Assembly (NCBI RefSeq): GCF_009789225.1
Contig: NZ_WSTA01000001.1
Coordinates: 62,001 to 126,000 of the forward strand
From: Agromyces seonyuensis
GTDB lineage: Bacteria > Actinomycetota > Actinomycetes > Actinomycetales > Microbacteriaceae
Direction of reading: 5' to 3'
DNA length: 64,000 bases
Shown: positions 60,991-64,000 of the stretch, piece by piece
Position numbering within the stretch: the first letter of the stretch is position 1
How the letters are laid out: every line of letters begins with the position of its first letter
Translations under genes and position numbers: made by a program
Notes under the pieces: model-generated
The model's database searches: none
Seen by the model: the letters and a program-made list of their open reading frames with translations, nothing else
What the model was told of the DNA's origin: nothing

Positions 60991-61596
60991 GTGACAGACA
61001 CCGACAACACTCAGCCGGCCCCGCGCCGGGTCGTCGTCGCGGAAGACGAATCGCTCATCCGGCTCGACATCGTGGAGATCCTCCGAGATGCCGGATTCGA
61101 GGTCGTCGGCGAGGCCGGCGACGGCGAGACGGCCGTCCAGCTCGCGACCGAGCTGCGTCCCGATCTCGTCATCATGGACGTCCGGATGCCCCAGCTCGAC
61201 GGCATCGAAGCGGCGAAGCGGCTCTCCGAGAAGCACATCGCGCCGGTCGTGCTCCTCACGGCGTTCAGCCAGAAGGAGCTCGTCGAGCGCGCGAGCGAGG
61301 CCGGTGCGCTCGCGTACGTCGTGAAGCCGTTCACGCCGAACGACCTGCTGCCCGCGATCGAGATCGCGCTCGCCCGCTACCAGCAGATCATCGCGCTCGA
61401 GGCCGAGGTCGGCGACCTCGTCGAGCGCTTCGAGACCCGCAAGCTCGTCGACCGCGCCAAGGGCCTGCTCAACGAGAAGATGGGCCTCACGGAGCCCGAG
61501 GCGTTCCGCTGGATCCAGAAGGCGTCGATGGACCGCCGGCTCACGATGAAGGACGTCTCGCAGGCGATCATCGAGCAGCTCTCGGCCAAGAAGTGA
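60991..61596 (+). CDS. Response regulator with ANTAR RNA-binding domain (PdtaR-like)
   Basis: This 201-residue protein has a receiver domain (about residues 12-130) with the acidic pair in VVAEDESLIRLD, the phospho-acceptor Asp in LVIMDVRMPQLDG, the Thr in VVLLTAFSQ and the Lys in AYVVKPFTPND. It is followed by a coiled-coil and an ANTAR domain (about 140-197: RAKGLLNEKMGLTEPEAFRWIQKASMDRRLTMKDVSQAII). ANTAR proteins bind paired RNA hairpins and prevent termination. It resembles mycobacterial PdtaR, which works with the kinase PdtaS; no kinase gene lies next to it. The start is GTG 60991. Confidence 0.94.
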   Translation: MTDTDNTQPAPRRVVVAEDESLIRLDIVEILRDAGFEVVGEAGDGETAVQLATELRPDLVIMDVRMPQLDGIEAAKRLSEKHIAPVVLLTAFSQKELVERASEAGALAYVVKPFTPNDLLPAIEIALARYQQIIALEAEVGDLVERFETRKLVDRAKGLLNEKMGLTEPEAFRWIQKASMDRRLTMKDVSQAIIEQLSAKK

Positions 61597-61599
61597 CCT

Positions 61600-61625
61600 G
61601 AGCGGATGCCTCGCGGCATCCGCTC
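61600..61625 (+). terminator. First terminator after the ANTAR regulator
   Basis: GAGCGGATGCC (61600-61610) and GGCATCCGCTC (61615-61625) form a perfect 11-bp stem with a TCGC loop. Confidence 0.75.
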
Positions 61626-61629
61626 GACG

Positions 61630-61659
61630 ACGGGGCATCGCGTTCGCGCGGTGCCCCGT
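61630..61659. terminator. Second terminator, tandem hairpin
   Basis: ACGGGGCATCGCG and CGCGGTGCCCCGT pair at 12 of 13 positions around a TTCG tetraloop, starting 5 nt after the first stem. It also serves the convergent thioesterase gene. Confidence 0.7.
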
Positions 61660-61693
61660 TCGTCGTCTCCGCCGGGCCGGATGCCCGGTCGGC

Positions 61694-62101
61694 TCAGGCT
61701 GCGTCCTTGATGAGGTTCGTGATGCGCACCGTCGAGCAGCGGCGGCCCTGCTCGTCCTCGACGGCGATCTCGTGCACGGTGAGCGAGCGGCCGAGGTGGA
61801 TGGGCGTGCAGACCGCGGTCACCCAGCCGCTCGTCGCCGATCGCGTGTGGGTGGCGTTGATGTCGATGCCGACGGCGAGGCGGCCCGCGCCCGCGTAGAG
61901 GTTCGCCGACATCGAGCCGAGCGATTCGCCGAGCACCACGTACGCGCCGCCGTGGAGGAGGTTCGCGGGCTGCCGATTGCCTTCGACGGGCATCCGGGCC
62001 ACCGAGCGCTCGACCGAGTACTCGAGGAATTCGATCCCCATCTTCTCGGCGAGCTCGCCGATTCCTCGCTCGATCAGGAACGTCTGGGGGTCGTGGGACA
62101 C
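61694..62101 (-). CDS. PaaI-family hotdog thioesterase
   Basis: This 135-residue protein has a single hotdog domain with NRQPANLLHGGAYVVLGESLGSMSANLY, where the His-Gly-Gly and Glu form the likely active site, and DINATHTRSATSGWVTAVCTPIHLGRSLTVHEI. It resembles the DHNA-CoA/4-hydroxybenzoyl-CoA thioesterase group (MenI/PaaI); a role in menaquinone synthesis is possible but not shown. The start is GTG 62101 (VSHDPQTF), since the longer antisense frame overlaps polA. It diverges from polA over 75 bp. Confidence 0.88.
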   Translation of the reverse strand: MSHDPQTFLIERGIGELAEKMGIEFLEYSVERSVARMPVEGNRQPANLLHGGAYVVLGESLGSMSANLYAGAGRLAVGIDINATHTRSATSGWVTAVCTPIHLGRSLTVHEIAVEDEQGRRCSTVRITNLIKDAA

Positions 62102-62163
62102 GTCGTCTCGCCTTCGGGTCGGGCCCCCGCGGCGGCACCTGCGGGGGTGTCGGAGCGCGCCAG

Positions 62164-62169
62164 TAGAGT
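62164..62169 (+). promoter_or_regulatory. -10 element of polA
   Basis: TAGAGT lies 7 nt before the GTG at 62177. Confidence 0.45.
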
Positions 62170-62176
62170 GGGGGCC

Positions 62177-64000
62177 GTGTCGGACGCAGCAAAGCCTACC
62201 CTCCTCGTCGTCGACGGCCATTCGCTGGCCTTCCGGGCGTTCTACGCCCTCCCGGTCGACAGTTTCCAGACCCGTGACGGGCAGCACACGAACGCCATCC
62301 ACGGCTTCCTGTCGATGTTCCTGAACCTGCTCCGCAACGAGAAGCCGACCCACGTCGCGGTCGCCTTCGACATCTCGCGGCACTCGTTCCGCACCCGCGA
62401 GTACGCCGAGTACAAGGGCACCCGCGGCGAGACGCCGTCGGAGTTCATCGGCCAGGTGCCGCTGCTCATGGAGGCGCTCGCGGCGATGAACGTGCGCACC
62501 CTCCAGAAAGAGGACTACGAGGCCGATGACATCCTCGCGACCCTCGCCAAGCGCGGCGACACGGAGGGGTACCAGGTGCTCGTCGTCTCGGGCGACCGCG
62601 ACACGATCCAGCTCGTCAACGACGACGTGACGCTGCTCTACCCGTCGGTGCAGGGCGTGTCCCAGCTCAAGCGTTACGACCCCGCCGCCGTCATGGAGCG
62701 CTACGGCGTGCGCCCCGAGCAGTACCCCGAGATCGCGGCGCTCGTGGGGGAGACGAGCGACAACCTCCCCGGCATCAACAAGGTCGGCGAGAAGACCGCC
62801 GTCAAGTGGATCAACCAGTTCGGCGGCCTCGAAGAGATCCTCGAGCACGCCGACGAGATCAAGGGCGTCGTCGGGCAGAACCTGCGCGACCAGAAAGAGA
62901 ATGCGATCCGCAACCGGCGGCTCAACCGCCTGGTCAACGACCTCGACCTGGGACTCGCCCTCGACGAGCTCGAGGCGCAGCCGCTCGACGAGGCCGCCGT
63001 CCGCGACGTCTTCGGCCGGCTCGAGTTCAAGTCCCTGCTCGACCGCGTGCTGAAGCTCGGCGCCGAGCAGGGCGCGACGCCCGCCGCCCCGGCGCCGGAG
63101 GCGGAGCCCGCTCCGAGCGCTCCAGCGCCGCGGGAGATCCTCGACGAGGAGCTCGCCGGGTGGCTCGTCCGGGCGCAGGCCGCCGAGCCCGCCGGACTCG
63201 GGCTCTCGATCCAGCGTCAGGGCGGGCAGGTCGTCGGCGTCGGCATCGCGTCGCACGCCGAGACCGTCTTCCTCGCCTGGCAGCCGGGCCGCACCGACTA
63301 CGCGCCGTTCGAGGCGTGGCTGGCCTCGGACGCGCCGAAGATCCTCGCCGACGCGAAGCCGCAGCTCGAGGCCATCGCGCGCTCCGGGCTCGCGTTCGAC
63401 GGCCTCGCCCTCGACCCGCTGCTCGCGGCGTGGCTCGTGCGGCCGAACCTCACCGAGAAGTCCCTCGGCGACCTCGTCGATCGCTACCTCGACGAGACGC
63501 TGCCGACCGGCGACCCGAACCTCCTCGTCCCCATCGACGACGGCTCGGGCCCCGCGACCGACGCGTGGTTCACCCTGCGCGTCGCCGTGCCCGTGCTGAA
63601 CGCCCTTTCCGACGGCGGACGCCGGGTCCTCGCCGACATCGAACTCCCGCTCGTCGGCGTGCTCGCGGCGATGGAGCTGCGCGGCGTCGCCGTCGCCCAC
63701 CCCGAGCTCGCGACGCTCTCCGACGAGCTCGCGACCGAGTCGGCCCGGCTCGCGGGCGAGGCCTTCGCCGAGATCGGGCGCGAGGTGAACCTCGGCTCCC
63801 CGAAGCAGCTCCAGGAGGTGCTCTTCGACCAGCTCGGCATGCCGAAGACGCGCGCGACGAAGACCGGCTTCTCGACGGATGCGAGCGCCCTCGCCGACCT
63901 GCAGGAGTCGAACCCGCATCCCTTCCTCGGACTGCTCCTGCAGCACCGAGACGCGACGAAGCTCCGCCAGATGGTCGAGACCCTCGACAAGGCGATCGGG
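62177..64000 (+). CDS. polA: DNA polymerase I, 3' part cut off by the window edge
   Basis: PolA fills gaps and removes RNA primers during replication and repair. The visible 608 codons cover the 5'-3' exonuclease (LLVVDGHSLAFRAFYAL, AVAFDISRHSFRTREYAEYKGTR, VVSGDRDTIQLV, LVGETSDNLPGINKVGEKTA; about 1-300), a degenerate 3'-5' exonuclease-like domain (about 320-460) and the start of the polymerase domain (GRRVLADIELPLVGVLAAMELRGVAV, EVNLGSPKQLQEVLFDQLGMP). The proofreading residues are lost: GLSIQRQGG stands where DxE belongs, as known for other actinobacteria. The reading frame is open to position 64000. Confidence 0.96.
   Translation, partial: MSDAAKPTLLVVDGHSLAFRAFYALPVDSFQTRDGQHTNAIHGFLSMFLNLLRNEKPTHVAVAFDISRHSFRTREYAEYKGTRGETPSEFIGQVPLLMEALAAMNVRTLQKEDYEADDILATLAKRGDTEGYQVLVVSGDRDTIQLVNDDVTLLYPSVQGVSQLKRYDPAAVMERYGVRPEQYPEIAALVGETSDNLPGINKVGEKTAVKWINQFGGLEEILEHADEIKGVVGQNLRDQKENAIRNRRLNRLVNDLDLGLALDELEAQPLDEAAVRDVFGRLEFKSLLDRVLKLGAEQGATPAAPAPEAEPAPSAPAPREILDEELAGWLVRAQAAEPAGLGLSIQRQGGQVVGVGIASHAETVFLAWQPGRTDYAPFEAWLASDAPKILADAKPQLEAIARSGLAFDGLALDPLLAAWLVRPNLTEKSLGDLVDRYLDETLPTGDPNLLVPIDDGSGPATDAWFTLRVAVPVLNALSDGGRRVLADIELPLVGVLAAMELRGVAVAHPELATLSDELATESARLAGEAFAEIGREVNLGSPKQLQEVLFDQLGMPKTRATKTGFSTDASALADLQESNPHPFLGLLLQHRDATKLRQMVETLDKAIG

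Overview
The window is chromosomal DNA of a high-GC actinobacterium, most likely a member of Microbacteriaceae (an Agromyces/Microbacterium-like genus; the genus cannot be fixed from sequence alone). The evidence is strong G/C at third codon positions, frequent GTG starts, many promoters of the TANNNT type sitting 6-7 nt before the start codon (leaderless mRNAs), actinobacterial hallmark genes (HGxxPAAW protein, the membrane protein of the trp operon, an mIHF-like domain, a PriA that lacks helicase motifs, an ANTAR response regulator) and a pyr/gmk/rpoZ/coaBC/metK/priA gene order like that of mycobacteria.

Positions 1-25,400 are a mixed, partly accessory region. It holds a DUF2200 protein; an ABC-F protein whose upstream region carries an apparent 8-codon leaderless leader peptide and three perfect hairpins; an aminotransferase; a metabolite-repair epimerase (nnrE); a CNNM/CorC-type membrane protein; an MFS transporter diverging from a GntR/FCD regulator, a DUF4334 protein and a short-chain dehydrogenase; a Fic-family AMPylase with a compact dyad promoter; a four-gene YtrA-type operon (GntR, DUF1648 protein, ABC ATPase, ABC-2 permease) with a perfect operator; a methyltransferase; a second MFS transporter; three small envelope/secreted-protein genes (one with an MmpS-like domain); msrA/msrB; efp-nusB; a DsbA-like lipoprotein; a chromate-type transporter; and a DoxX protein.

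Positions 25,450-40,203 form a long, tightly overlapping + strand housekeeping run: a PyrR-binding leader RNA, pyrR-pyrB-pyrC-PH-like protein-carA-carB-pyrF (de novo UMP synthesis), then a fused mIHF-guanylate kinase, rpoZ, coaBC, metK and priA. The 3' end of carA has absorbed a REP-like palindrome. Positions 40,313-44,195 hold a thioesterase (- strand) and fmt-rsmB-rpe, with a large imperfect palindrome between fmt and rsmB.

Positions 44,263-53,028 hold hisE-hisG-hisF-hisI followed by trpE, two small membrane proteins, trpC-trpB-trpA and lgt. trpD and trpF are not in the window; in actinobacteria the TrpF step is commonly done by the bifunctional PriA isomerase (HisA/TrpF). Glutamate synthase (gltB-gltD) and pyruvate kinase follow. 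A tRNA-Leu(CAA) on the - strand, a PdtaR-like ANTAR regulator, a hotdog thioesterase and the first two thirds of polA, cut by the window edge, complete the window. No CRISPR array, insertion sequence, integrase or prophage was seen.
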